DNA of 64,000 nucleotides. Source: Flavobacterium sp. 123 (GTDB lineage Bacteria > Bacteroidota > Bacteroidia > Flavobacteriales > Flavobacteriaceae). Position numbers and translations under genes: made by a program. Positions within the stretch are counted from its first letter, which is position 1; every line of letters begins with the position of its first letter. Location of the stretch: positions 1,944,501 to 2,008,500 of the forward strand of contig NZ_RBXD01000001.1 in assembly GCF_003634825.1 (NCBI RefSeq), written 5' to 3'. A model generated the notes under the pieces. The model was not told the origin of the DNA, ran no database searches, and saw only the letters and a list, made by a program, of their open reading frames with translations. Positions 56,422-64,000 of this stretch are shown here, in pieces.

Positions 56422-57459
56422 ATGAAAAAAATAGTTGATGTTTCGGGTTATGGTCATTCAGGTAAAACGGCTATTTCTGAATTCTTAAAAGACTATGAAA
56501 ATGTATTTACCTTTCCTAGTCATGTAGAGTTCGAATTGTTTAGAGTTCAAGGAGGACTTTTAGATTTATATCTGTCAATTTATTTTAGTTGGAACCTTAT
56601 TCGTACTAGAGTAAGGATTATTGAATTTAAAAAATTAATACGCAGAATCGGAATTGTGCAAAATAAGTTTAATCCAAGTACTTTATGGAATGCTTCGGGG
56701 CATGGATATAATCAATATTTTAATGGCAAATTCATAGAAATATCAAATGAATTTATAGAGGGATTAATACAAGTTAAGCAAAGATCTTTTTGGCCTTATG
56801 ATAGTTTGAGTGATTCAAAATTGAAATTGTTTTTAGGTAAAATACGTGCTAAATTATTCAAAAAATTAATTTTAACTGAAATTTATTACACCGATAAGAG
56901 CCAATTTCTAAAACATACTTCAAAATATATTCATAAATTATTTAATGAAGTAGGTGCCCCAAACCAGACACATGTAGTGTTGAATAATACTTTTGAACCC
57001 TATAGTCCAACTAGATGTATTGAAATGGTTGAAAATTCTTTTTCAATCATTGTTGATAGGGATCCAAGGGATATATATGCTAGTATGATCAATTCTCAAG
57101 ATGTATTTGTTCCTAGTTTTGAAGATTATAAAAATGCAGATGAATTAAAAAAAAAAATGGTAGGTTTTGATGATATTAATCAATTTATCTCGAGATATAG
57201 GATTCTGAAAAATAATGTTATTGATGATAATAATCCCTCCGTTTTAAGAATTCGATATGAAGATTTTATTTTGGATCATTATGAAGTTGCAAATAAAATA
57301 CATAAGCATATTGGTCTTGATAATTTAAAAAAGAATAAAAGTACAGTGTTTAATGTGAATGATTCCAAAAAAAATGTAGGTATCTGGAAAAAATATAAAA
57401 ATTTGCCTGAGATTATTCAAATTGAAAAGGATTTGGCTGAATATTGTTATCAAGATTAA
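56422..57459 (+). CDS. Sulfotransferase-like P-loop protein
   Basis: The 345-residue product has a P-loop at the N-terminus (VDVSGYGHSGKTAISEF) that would bind the 5'-phosphosulfate of PAPS. A later SIIVDRDPRDIYASMINS fits the 3'-phosphate-binding Arg/Ser region, and NVGIWKKYKN near the C-terminus resembles the last sulfotransferase motif. It would sulfate a sugar of the repeat unit. It lies two bases after the HAD gene. Identity with known families is low, so a kinase-like role remains possible. Confidence 0.62.
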   Translation: MKKIVDVSGYGHSGKTAISEFLKDYENVFTFPSHVEFELFRVQGGLLDLYLSIYFSWNLIRTRVRIIEFKKLIRRIGIVQNKFNPSTLWNASGHGYNQYFNGKFIEISNEFIEGLIQVKQRSFWPYDSLSDSKLKLFLGKIRAKLFKKLILTEIYYTDKSQFLKHTSKYIHKLFNEVGAPNQTHVVLNNTFEPYSPTRCIEMVENSFSIIVDRDPRDIYASMINSQDVFVPSFEDYKNADELKKKMVGFDDINQFISRYRILKNNVIDDNNPSVLRIRYEDFILDHYEVANKIHKHIGLDNLKKNKSTVFNVNDSKKNVGIWKKYKNLPEIIQIEKDLAEYCYQD

Positions 57460-57460
57460 T

Positions 57461-58717
57461 ATGGAGAATTCAATTTGTTTTTATTTTCCTTATCATGAAG
57501 ATTCGGGAGTGCCTGTATTATTTTACAGAATGGCAAATGCTGTAGCACAAAAAAAACCGGACATATCCGTTTCGATAATCGATTTTGAGGATGGAGCGAT
57601 GGCACGTAATCTTTTGCCATTGCCCAATATTCATTTGATTGTTTTTGAGAAAAATAAAAAAGTGTCTCCGCCGAAAGATAGTGTACTTGTTATGCAAACA
57701 TTTGTACCCTATTATTGGCCTGATGAATTAGATTTAGATGTTAATCAAAAAATATTTTTTTGGAATTTGCATCCGCAAAATTTAATACCATCCCTTTTGC
57801 CGATTCCTTTTTTGAGGGAATTACCAATGAATAATTTTGGAGTTTATCGATTTTGTTCTAATTTTTATAAAACTCTTTTTAGTAATTTAAGAGCTTATGT
57901 TCAGTTATTACAAGATAAAGAGGCGCTTTATTTTATGGATAAATCTAATTTAGATTTTTCATCAAAATATTTATTCACAAATATTGAAATGAAGCAATAT
58001 CTTCCAGTTCCAGCGGTATCATCATCGGTTGAATTGAATTTTAACGAACCAAAATCACTGAAAGATACTATAAACGTGGGTTGGATAGGAAGACTGTGTG
58101 ATTTTAAGAGTTATATTTTAGTATATACCATCAACAAACTTTCTGATATTTCGCACCGATTTGATAATAAAAAATTTGTTTATCATATTGTTGGAAATGG
58201 ACCATTTTTAGATTATATAAAAAATAATATTATATTAAATAAAAATGTTTCTGTAGTTTTTCATGGATCTATACCACACGATAAATTAGACAATTTTATA
58301 AATGGCAACTTTGATGTTATGACAGCAATGGGCACTTCCGCACTTGAAGGAGCCAAACTGGCTAAGCCTACTATTTTATTGGATTTTACATTTAAAAAAA
58401 TTGAAAAAGATTATTTATTTAGAGAAATTTACGATACAGTAGGATTTGATTTAGCGCATTTTATTACAGACAAGGATTATGATAGAGGGAATGACTCACT
58501 GTTTGAAATAGTAAATGGAATTATTTTAGATTACACTTTGCACGCACAAAAAGCTTTTGAATATTATGAGAATAATCATAGTATCGAAAAAGTGCAGGAA
58601 TTGTTTTTACAGAAAGCCTTAAATACTAAACTTTCTTTTTCAATGATTGACCCTTCGGTTTTGAGGAAAAGTAAGTTATTGAGGTTCTATAATAAATTAA
58701 GGAAATTAGAAAATTAA
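57461..58717 (+). CDS. Glycosyltransferase, GT-B fold (GT4-like)
   Basis: The ATG at 57461 gives 418 residues and begins one base after the previous stop; a TTG at 57422 inside the upstream gene was rejected. GT4-like parts are NVGWIGRLCDFKSYILV (about 200-216), YHIVGNGPFLDYIKNN, VVFHGSIPHDKLDNFI and GTSALEGAKLAKPTILLDF, the last holding the donor-binding glutamate. It should add one sugar to the growing lipid-linked unit. Donor and acceptor are unknown. Confidence 0.82.
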   Translation: MENSICFYFPYHEDSGVPVLFYRMANAVAQKKPDISVSIIDFEDGAMARNLLPLPNIHLIVFEKNKKVSPPKDSVLVMQTFVPYYWPDELDLDVNQKIFFWNLHPQNLIPSLLPIPFLRELPMNNFGVYRFCSNFYKTLFSNLRAYVQLLQDKEALYFMDKSNLDFSSKYLFTNIEMKQYLPVPAVSSSVELNFNEPKSLKDTINVGWIGRLCDFKSYILVYTINKLSDISHRFDNKKFVYHIVGNGPFLDYIKNNIILNKNVSVVFHGSIPHDKLDNFINGNFDVMTAMGTSALEGAKLAKPTILLDFTFKKIEKDYLFREIYDTVGFDLAHFITDKDYDRGNDSLFEIVNGIILDYTLHAQKAFEYYENNHSIEKVQELFLQKALNTKLSFSMIDPSVLRKSKLLRFYNKLRKLEN

Positions 58718-58721
58718 AGAT

Positions 58722-59840
58722 ATGATAAGACTTTCAAAATCTGTAATTGGAGAAAAAGAATCTGAAGCAGTTACACGAATATTATTAGAAGACGGGTATT
58801 TAGGAATGGGGTCTGAAGTAGGTAAATTTGAAGCAGATATTGCAAGTTATTTAGGTGTTTCTTCAGATACAGTTGTTTGTGTAAATACGGGAACATCAGC
58901 CTTGCATCTAGCAGTGGAGGCCATAGTAGCTATAGGCGAAGAAGTTTTGGTACCCTCATTTACTTTTTTATCTTCTTATCAAGCTATAAGTGCTGCTGGT
59001 GCGGTTCCAATTTCTTGTGACGTATATGAAGATACTTTGTCAATTGATTTGGAAGACGCGGCAAGTAGGATTACTGATAAAACGAAAGCAATTATGCCAG
59101 TGCATTATGCAAGTAATCCGGTAAATGTGGATAAACTCTATGAATTTGCAAAAAAATATAATCTTAGGGTGATAGAAGATGCTGCGCATGCATTTGGCTG
59201 TACTTACAAAAGTAAAAAAATTGGATCTTTTGGCGATGTGGTTTGTTTTTCATTTGATGGTATAAAAAATATAACATCAGGAGAAGGAGGAGCAATAGTA
59301 ACGAATGATTTTGAAGTACTGTCAATTGTGAAAGATGCCCGTTTATTAGCAATAGAAAAGGACTCTGATAAACGATATTCAGGACAAAGGAGTTGGGATT
59401 TTGATGTAAAAAGACAAGGGTATCGCTATCACATGAGTAATATATTTGCTGCAATTGGAAGGGTTCAGCTAAGTAGATTAGATAATGAGTTTGCTCCTAA
59501 AAGAATTGAACTATTAAAATTATATCAAAAATTGCTCGGATCCAATTTGAAAGTGTTATTTCAAAAATATGAAATCGAAGCTTATATTATACCCCATATA
59601 GTATCAATTCGAATATTGGATAACCAAAGAGACGGTCTCAAAGAGGAATTAGAAAAACAAAAAATTCCAACGGGTATCCATTATAAGCCTAATCATTTAT
59701 TAACTTATTATAAGACCCACTATAATTTGCCAGTTACTGAGAAAGTGTACAGTGAAATATTAACATTACCATTGCATCCTGAAGTTAAAATTTCAGATGT
59801 AGAATTTATCTGTAAAATTATTAATAATTATCTAAACTAA
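58722..59840 (+). CDS. DegT/DnrJ/EryC1/StrS aminotransferase, probably for a CDP-sugar
   Basis: The 372-residue PLP enzyme has VCVNTGTSALHLAVEAIV and EVLVPSFTFLSSYQAIS. It also has VIEDAAHAFGCTYKSKKIGS, and CFSFDGIKNITSGEGGAIVT with the Schiff-base lysine. That lysine separates it from RfbH-type dehydrases, which have histidine there. It sits directly before rfbF and rfbG (one-base overlap), so it most likely aminates CDP-4-keto-6-deoxyglucose. A dTDP- or UDP-sugar substrate cannot be excluded. Confidence 0.83.
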   Translation: MIRLSKSVIGEKESEAVTRILLEDGYLGMGSEVGKFEADIASYLGVSSDTVVCVNTGTSALHLAVEAIVAIGEEVLVPSFTFLSSYQAISAAGAVPISCDVYEDTLSIDLEDAASRITDKTKAIMPVHYASNPVNVDKLYEFAKKYNLRVIEDAAHAFGCTYKSKKIGSFGDVVCFSFDGIKNITSGEGGAIVTNDFEVLSIVKDARLLAIEKDSDKRYSGQRSWDFDVKRQGYRYHMSNIFAAIGRVQLSRLDNEFAPKRIELLKLYQKLLGSNLKVLFQKYEIEAYIIPHIVSIRILDNQRDGLKEELEKQKIPTGIHYKPNHLLTYYKTHYNLPVTEKVYSEILTLPLHPEVKISDVEFICKIINNYLN

Positions 59841-60613
59841 TGAAAACAGTTCTATTAGCAGGAGGATTAGGTACTCGCCTAAGTGAAGAAACTACTCTGA
59901 AACCAAAACCAATGGTCGAAATTGGTGGCATGCCAGTTTTGTGGCATATAATGAAAATTTATGCAACGTATGGTTATACTGATTTTGCAGTTGCTTTAGG
60001 CTATAAAGGAGATGTGATTAAAGAATTTTTTTTAAACTACAAGTTGCATAAAAGTGACATGATAGTGAGTTTGCGTTCAGGTGATGTAAAATTTGAAAAT
60101 GACTTATCCGAAGATTGGACTGTTGGATTACATGAAACTGGGGCTAATAGTATGACCGGCGGACGTCTTTATAATTTGAAAAAAATATTTAAACCAGGGG
60201 ATACTTTTATGTTAACTTACGGGGATGGTGTTGCGGACATAGATGTTGAAAAATTAGTAGCTTTTCATAAAGAGCATGGGAAAATTGCAACATTAACAGC
60301 CGTTAGGCCTTCGGCTCGATTTGGTTCAATTTTGATGGAAGACGATGGACATATTCTTGAATTTAAAGAAAAGCCACAAACAGGTGAGGGCTGGATTAAT
60401 GGTGGGTATTTTGTTTTTGATTATAAAATTTTTGATTATTTAACAGATGAGTCAACAATTTTAGAAAGAGAACCCCTTGAAAACCTTGCAAAAGACAATC
60501 AATTGGTGGCCTATAAGCATGAAGGTTTTTGGCACTGTATGGACACAATACGAGATAGAGATAATTTAAATGAAATTTGGGCTCATGGAAATGCGCCTTG
60601 GAAAAAATGGTAA
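59840..60613 (+). CDS. rfbF: Glucose-1-phosphate cytidylyltransferase
   Basis: The 257-residue product begins MKTVLLAGGLGTRLSEETTL and KPKPMVEIGGMPVLWHIMKI, the RfbF form of the sugar nucleotidyltransferase signature. FMLTYGDGVADIDVEKLVAF and GGYFVFDYKIFDYL follow. It makes CDP-glucose from CTP and glucose-1-phosphate, the first step to CDP-3,6-dideoxyhexoses and CDP-amino sugars. Its start overlaps the previous stop and rfbG follows after 3 bases. Confidence 0.95.
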   Translation: MKTVLLAGGLGTRLSEETTLKPKPMVEIGGMPVLWHIMKIYATYGYTDFAVALGYKGDVIKEFFLNYKLHKSDMIVSLRSGDVKFENDLSEDWTVGLHETGANSMTGGRLYNLKKIFKPGDTFMLTYGDGVADIDVEKLVAFHKEHGKIATLTAVRPSARFGSILMEDDGHILEFKEKPQTGEGWINGGYFVFDYKIFDYLTDESTILEREPLENLAKDNQLVAYKHEGFWHCMDTIRDRDNLNEIWAHGNAPWKKW

Positions 60614-60616
60614 GCT

Positions 60617-61717
60617 ATGTTTAATGATATTTATAAAAATAAAAGAGTACTTGTAACAGGACATACTGGTTTCAAAGGAACATGGTTAACAACATGGTTG
60701 TTGAATTTAGGTGCAGAGGTTGCAGGGTATTCGATTAGCGTTCCAACAACACCGTCACATTTTGACGTGCTGCAATTGGAAGACAAAATTCAGCATCATT
60801 TTGGGGATATTCGAGATTACAAACATCTTTTGAAAGTATGTCAAGATTTTAAACCTGAATTTATTTTTCATCTTGCTGCCCAGCCTTTGGTTAGAGATTC
60901 TTATGAAAATCCAAGAGAGACATTTGATGTAAATATGATAGGGACTTTAAATGTTTTGGAGGTTATAAGACAATTAAAAGAGGTTGTCAAAGTGGGTGTA
61001 ATCATTACAAGTGACAAATGCTATGATAACGTTGAATGGGTATATGGTTACAGAGAGGATGATAGATTGGGAGGAGAAGATCCTTATAGTGGCTCTAAAG
61101 GTGCAGCAGAGATAATAACGAAGTCATATATGCATTCTTTCTTTAAGCAAGGATTTCCTAATGTTTGTTCAACTCGAGCTGGAAACGTAATAGGAGGGGG
61201 GGATTGGGCTAAAGACAGAATTGTTCCAGATATTGTTCGTTCTTGGTCAGAAAACAATCCAGTTGAAATTAGAAGCCCATATAGTACTCGACCATGGCAA
61301 CATGTTTTGGAACCATTAGGCGGTTATTTATGTGTTGGGGCTAAATTATATGAAGAGAATTCAGAGCATAGAAATCAAGCCTATAATTTTGGACCAGACG
61401 CAAAGGTTAATAAAAATGTTGGTGAATTGATTGACGAGATGGAACAGCGTTGGGATAATTCTCCGGGATGGATTAATAAATATATAGATGATGGAAAAAA
61501 AGAAGCGAATTTATTAAAATTGTGTTGTGATAAGGCAAATATTAATTTAGAATGGCATCCTGTTATGGGATTTGAGGAAACGATGGATTTTACAATGTCT
61601 TGGTATACCAATTTTTATTTTGATAAAAAATCTGTATTTGAATTTACTAACAATCAAATTAATCTTTATACATCCAAGGCTAAAGAGCGTGGTATAAAAT
61701 GGTCATTAAATGAGTGA
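60617..61717 (+). CDS. rfbG: CDP-glucose 4,6-dehydratase
   Basis: The 366-residue SDR enzyme has the NAD site VTGHTGFKGTWLTTWLLNLG (about 13-32) and FHLAAQPLVRDSYENP. The catalytic pair is in DPYSGSKGAAEIIT, and GNVIGGGDWAKDRIVPDIVR follows. These are hallmarks of RfbG. It turns CDP-glucose into CDP-4-keto-6-deoxyglucose. The epimerase-like gene that follows overlaps it by 8 bases. Confidence 0.95.
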   Translation: MFNDIYKNKRVLVTGHTGFKGTWLTTWLLNLGAEVAGYSISVPTTPSHFDVLQLEDKIQHHFGDIRDYKHLLKVCQDFKPEFIFHLAAQPLVRDSYENPRETFDVNMIGTLNVLEVIRQLKEVVKVGVIITSDKCYDNVEWVYGYREDDRLGGEDPYSGSKGAAEIITKSYMHSFFKQGFPNVCSTRAGNVIGGGDWAKDRIVPDIVRSWSENNPVEIRSPYSTRPWQHVLEPLGGYLCVGAKLYEENSEHRNQAYNFGPDAKVNKNVGELIDEMEQRWDNSPGWINKYIDDGKKEANLLKLCCDKANINLEWHPVMGFEETMDFTMSWYTNFYFDKKSVFEFTNNQINLYTSKAKERGIKWSLNE

Positions 61718-62168
61718 TTTAATAACAAAAATTCATGATTTGCAATTAACTATTTTGAAGCAAATTAAGGATGAAAGAGGAGCGGTGTATCATTATTTTA
61801 AATCAACTAATATAACTTATAAAGGGTTTGGTGAAGCATATTATTCAAAAATAAACCCAAACGTAATTAAAGGTTGGAAATTACATTATAGAATTCATCA
61901 ACATTTTTGCGTTCCTTTTGGAGCGGTAAAAATAGTGATTTTTGATGATAGAGATGATTCTCCTTCAAAAGGGCAGGTTGATGAAATTATATTAAATGAT
62001 ACAACAAATTATCATTTATTAAGTATGCCTCCAGGATTGTGGTATAGTTTTAAATGTATTTCAGATGATTTTGCTTTGCTGGCAAATATAATAGATCAAG
62101 AACATGATGTTTTGGAGTCGATTAATTTGCCATTAATTAATAATAATATTCCTTATGAGTGGAAATAA
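61710..62168 (+). CDS. RmlC-like cupin, putative nucleotide-sugar epimerase
   Basis: The 152-residue cupin has GWKLHYRIHQHFCVPFGAVK (about 51-70), FDDRDDSPSKGQVDEIIL and LLSMPPGLWYSFKCISD. It is shorter than RmlC (about 180) and belongs to the dTDP-4-dehydrorhamnose 3,5-epimerase-like group. Because it overlaps rfbG, it probably epimerises the CDP-4-keto-6-deoxyhexose at C3 or C5. It overlaps the next gene by 14 bases. Confidence 0.75.
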   Translation: MSDLITKIHDLQLTILKQIKDERGAVYHYFKSTNITYKGFGEAYYSKINPNVIKGWKLHYRIHQHFCVPFGAVKIVIFDDRDDSPSKGQVDEIILNDTTNYHLLSMPPGLWYSFKCISDDFALLANIIDQEHDVLESINLPLINNNIPYEWK

Positions 62169-63045
62169 TTCTACGATAATGCCTTTAGTATCCATTATAA
62201 TGAATTGTTATAACGGAGAGAAATACTTAAGAGAGGCAATCGATTCTGTTTTAACACAAAGTTACACCAATTGGGAATTGGTATTTTGGGATAATCAATC
62301 AACAGATGAAAGTTCAATGATTGTAAAATCGTATGATGATAAAAGAATATGTTATTACTATGCAGAGAGTAATAAACCATTAAGTGCAGCTAGAAATCTT
62401 GCTGTCCAAAAAGCAAATGGAGAATATATTGCATTTTTGGATAGTGATGATATTTGGTTACCTGAAAAACTAGAAAAGCAATTGGACGGCTTGATTGAAC
62501 AAAAAGATGCGGTTATATCCTACTGCGGTTTTGAAACCCTTTTAACTTCTGATGCAGAAAGTGCAATTAGACAAGCTGATTTTTATTCAAAGTTCTTGTA
62601 TAAATCTCATAATTCTAAATCGATTTATAATAAACTTTTGAGAGGAAATTTTATAATTTTTTCAACTGTTATCATAAAAAAAAATGTTTTTGATTTAACT
62701 GGTGGATTTAGTGAGCATTTGGAGCAAAACGAAGATTTTGAGATTTTGTTGAAGGCATCGTTGCATACAAATGCTATATGTATTAGCGATGTTATGGTTA
62801 AATACAGAATACATTCTTCAAATAATTCATACTTGAATGCTAGAAAAAATTTTATTGAAAGTGAACATATATTCTCAAACTTGCCGAAGTCATTTCAGAT
62901 TTCAATGGCAAAAGACAGAAATAGGACAAGAGAAAAAATTTATTTTATTTTCTTTGAGAAAAAGTGGAAGCAATTAATTAGTTTGTTAAATCCTAGATAT
63001 TGGCCACATATAGGCTATTTGATTTTAAAAAAAATTATCAAATAA
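62155..63045 (+). CDS. Glycosyltransferase family 2
   Basis: The 296-residue GT-A enzyme begins (after MSGNNSTIM) with PLVSIIMNCYNGEKYLREAI, then SYTNWELVFWDNQSTDESSM. The DxD-containing YIAFLDSDDIWLPEKLEKQL and the late LEQNEDFEILLKAS with its catalytic acidic residues follow. It has no clear membrane segment. An ATG at 62179 is an alternative start that would remove the overlap with the epimerase-like gene. Donor sugar unknown. Confidence 0.9.
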   Translation: MSGNNSTIMPLVSIIMNCYNGEKYLREAIDSVLTQSYTNWELVFWDNQSTDESSMIVKSYDDKRICYYYAESNKPLSAARNLAVQKANGEYIAFLDSDDIWLPEKLEKQLDGLIEQKDAVISYCGFETLLTSDAESAIRQADFYSKFLYKSHNSKSIYNKLLRGNFIIFSTVIIKKNVFDLTGGFSEHLEQNEDFEILLKASLHTNAICISDVMVKYRIHSSNNSYLNARKNFIESEHIFSNLPKSFQISMAKDRNRTREKIYFIFFEKKWKQLISLLNPRYWPHIGYLILKKIIK

Positions 63046-63049
63046 AGTA

Positions 63050-64000
63050 ATGATTATAAAAAAAAGTATAGGGAATAAGTTTATTTGTATTTTCTTTTTT
63101 TTAATGCTCATACTTCCTGCTTCTTTTCAGATGCCAAGAGGTATTTTATTACTTTTAATTTTGTTCTTTATTATAAAGAGCAATACTTTTTCTTTATTTA
63201 GATATGATAGGACCTTACTAGTTATTGGTCTGATAAATATTTTTTTCTCTTTTATATTTACACTAAATGGGATAGTAAGATCTACTCCTGGTGCTATTGC
63301 CGTGAGTACTGTTTATCTTATTTGGCCCGTTTTGTATTTGTATTTTATTGGATTATCGGATAGTAAATCGAATCTTGTGTCGATTTTAAATACAATTATC
63401 TATGGAGGGCTTGGTTCAGTAGGGCTAATTTTAGTTTTTATATATAATAATTTTTTCGGATTTCCATTAGATATAACTTATCTAACTAAATCTCAAGATT
63501 TTGGTATTTTTTGGGGAGGTGGTGCAGTTGAATTAAATTCTATGAATCTTGCAACGGTATTGTATACTTTTATATTTGTCTTAACTTTACTCTTGATGCC
63601 GACGGAATTAAATCACTTTAGTAAAAAAAAGAATTTAATTAGATTTACTTTGTTAGTTTCTTTAGCTTTAATATTTATTTCTGCGAGGAGAGCATTCTGG
63701 TTGGTTTGTGCTATAAGTCCCTTTATTATTTTACTATTATTGAAAATAGCGGGAGTCAATTTGAGACTTAAAAGGTTTATTATTCCTTGTTTAGTTTTCT
63801 GTTCTGTCGTTTTTACCTTTGTGGGATATCTAGCACTTGATAATGATAAGTTGTTTTCTGAATTTAACTCTTCATTTGAATTTGATAATCCAGCGGCGGA
63901 GTCCAATTATTTGAGAAAGGAGCAATTTGATGCCTTGATAAGTGGTTGGGAAGATAATTGGTTAATAGGTGCAGGATTAGGTGCCCATGCACAGGGAAGT
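63050..64000 (+). CDS. O-antigen polymerase/ligase-like membrane protein (3' end cut off)
   Basis: The frame opens with ATG at 63050, four bases after the previous stop, and stays open to the window end (317 codons). It encodes many hydrophobic helices (for example MLILPASFQMPRGILLLLIL, then TLLVIGLINIFFSFIFT). A conserved-looking SARRAFWLVCAISP and a hydrophilic loop with ESNYLRKEQFDALISGWE follow, then NWLIGAGLGAHAQG, which resembles the periplasmic loop of Wzy and WaaL proteins. With a Wzx gene in the same run, a Wzy polymerase is the likeliest role. Confidence 0.72.
   Translation, partial: MIIKKSIGNKFICIFFFLMLILPASFQMPRGILLLLILFFIIKSNTFSLFRYDRTLLVIGLINIFFSFIFTLNGIVRSTPGAIAVSTVYLIWPVLYLYFIGLSDSKSNLVSILNTIIYGGLGSVGLILVFIYNNFFGFPLDITYLTKSQDFGIFWGGGAVELNSMNLATVLYTFIFVLTLLLMPTELNHFSKKKNLIRFTLLVSLALIFISARRAFWLVCAISPFIILLLLKIAGVNLRLKRFIIPCLVFCSVVFTFVGYLALDNDKLFSEFNSSFEFDNPAAESNYLRKEQFDALISGWEDNWLIGAGLGAHAQGS

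Noticed and set aside
58722..59840. RfbH (CDP-4-keto-6-deoxyglucose 3-dehydrase) because it adjoins rfbF and rfbG
   Set aside because: The PLP lysine is present in FDGIKN, and no iron-sulfur cysteine pattern was seen, so an ordinary aminotransferase fits better.
63613..63906. Minus-strand open frame of 97 codons near the window end
   Set aside because: The plus-strand frame from 63050 encodes a convincing polymerase-like membrane protein through the same bases.

Overview
The window looks like a chromosomal segment of a Flavobacteriaceae bacterium, probably Flavobacterium or a close relative. The evidence is AT-rich DNA, a SusC/SusD outer-membrane pair, many start sites preceded by the Bacteroidota promoter form TAnnTTTG (often with a TTTG about 19-20 bases upstream), almost no strong Shine-Dalgarno sites, and an UpxY-type NusG paralogue in a polysaccharide locus. 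No tRNA, rRNA, CRISPR array or intact insertion sequence was seen.

Layout. (1) 1-8085: the end of a rhomboid protease gene, then a minus-strand block with rlmB, an isolated susC-susD pair and a BamA/TamA-like outer-membrane protein. (2) 8181-25500: one long ribosomal region on the plus strand, str (rpsL-rpsG-fusA), then S10, spc and alpha genes through rpoA and rplQ. It includes rpmJ (22315-22431), only 38 codons. A second strong promoter lies between rpsJ and rplC, and a long hairpin precedes rpsD. (3) 25501-35659: single-gene transcription units for central metabolism and housekeeping: carA, eno, gltA, two adjacent guanidine-group hydrolases (DDAH-like and CtlX), marC, a CoA-binding protein, a sodium:solute symporter and recR. 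Most are separated by clear hairpin terminators. (4) 35730-64000 and beyond: a large surface-polysaccharide locus.

The polysaccharide locus holds two export sets, an OPX lipoprotein plus Wzc-type tyrosine kinase and a long SLBB protein plus kinase-less Wzz-type protein. It also has a flippase (Wzx), a likely polymerase or ligase cut by the window end, glycosyltransferases and several sugar-precursor routes. The routes are UDP-GlcNAc/GalNAc and their uronic acids (WbpP-like epimerase and TviB/WbpO-like dehydrogenase), UDP-glucuronate, GDP-mannose (manC), a dTDP-3-amino-3,6-dideoxyhexose (FdtA-, FdtC- and FdtB-like) and a CDP-6-deoxyhexose (rfbF, rfbG, an aminotransferase and an epimerase-like cupin).

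The most interesting part is 53530-57459: a two-domain pyruvate-aldolase-like enzyme, a KdsB-like CMP-sugar synthetase, a HAD phosphatase and a sulfotransferase-like protein, tightly packed. I infer a route to an unusual CMP-activated 2-keto acid made by an aldolase rather than by a PEP-dependent synthase. A second item is the UpxY-like antiterminator gene, which is followed by a terminator and then by a new promoter with a structured leader.
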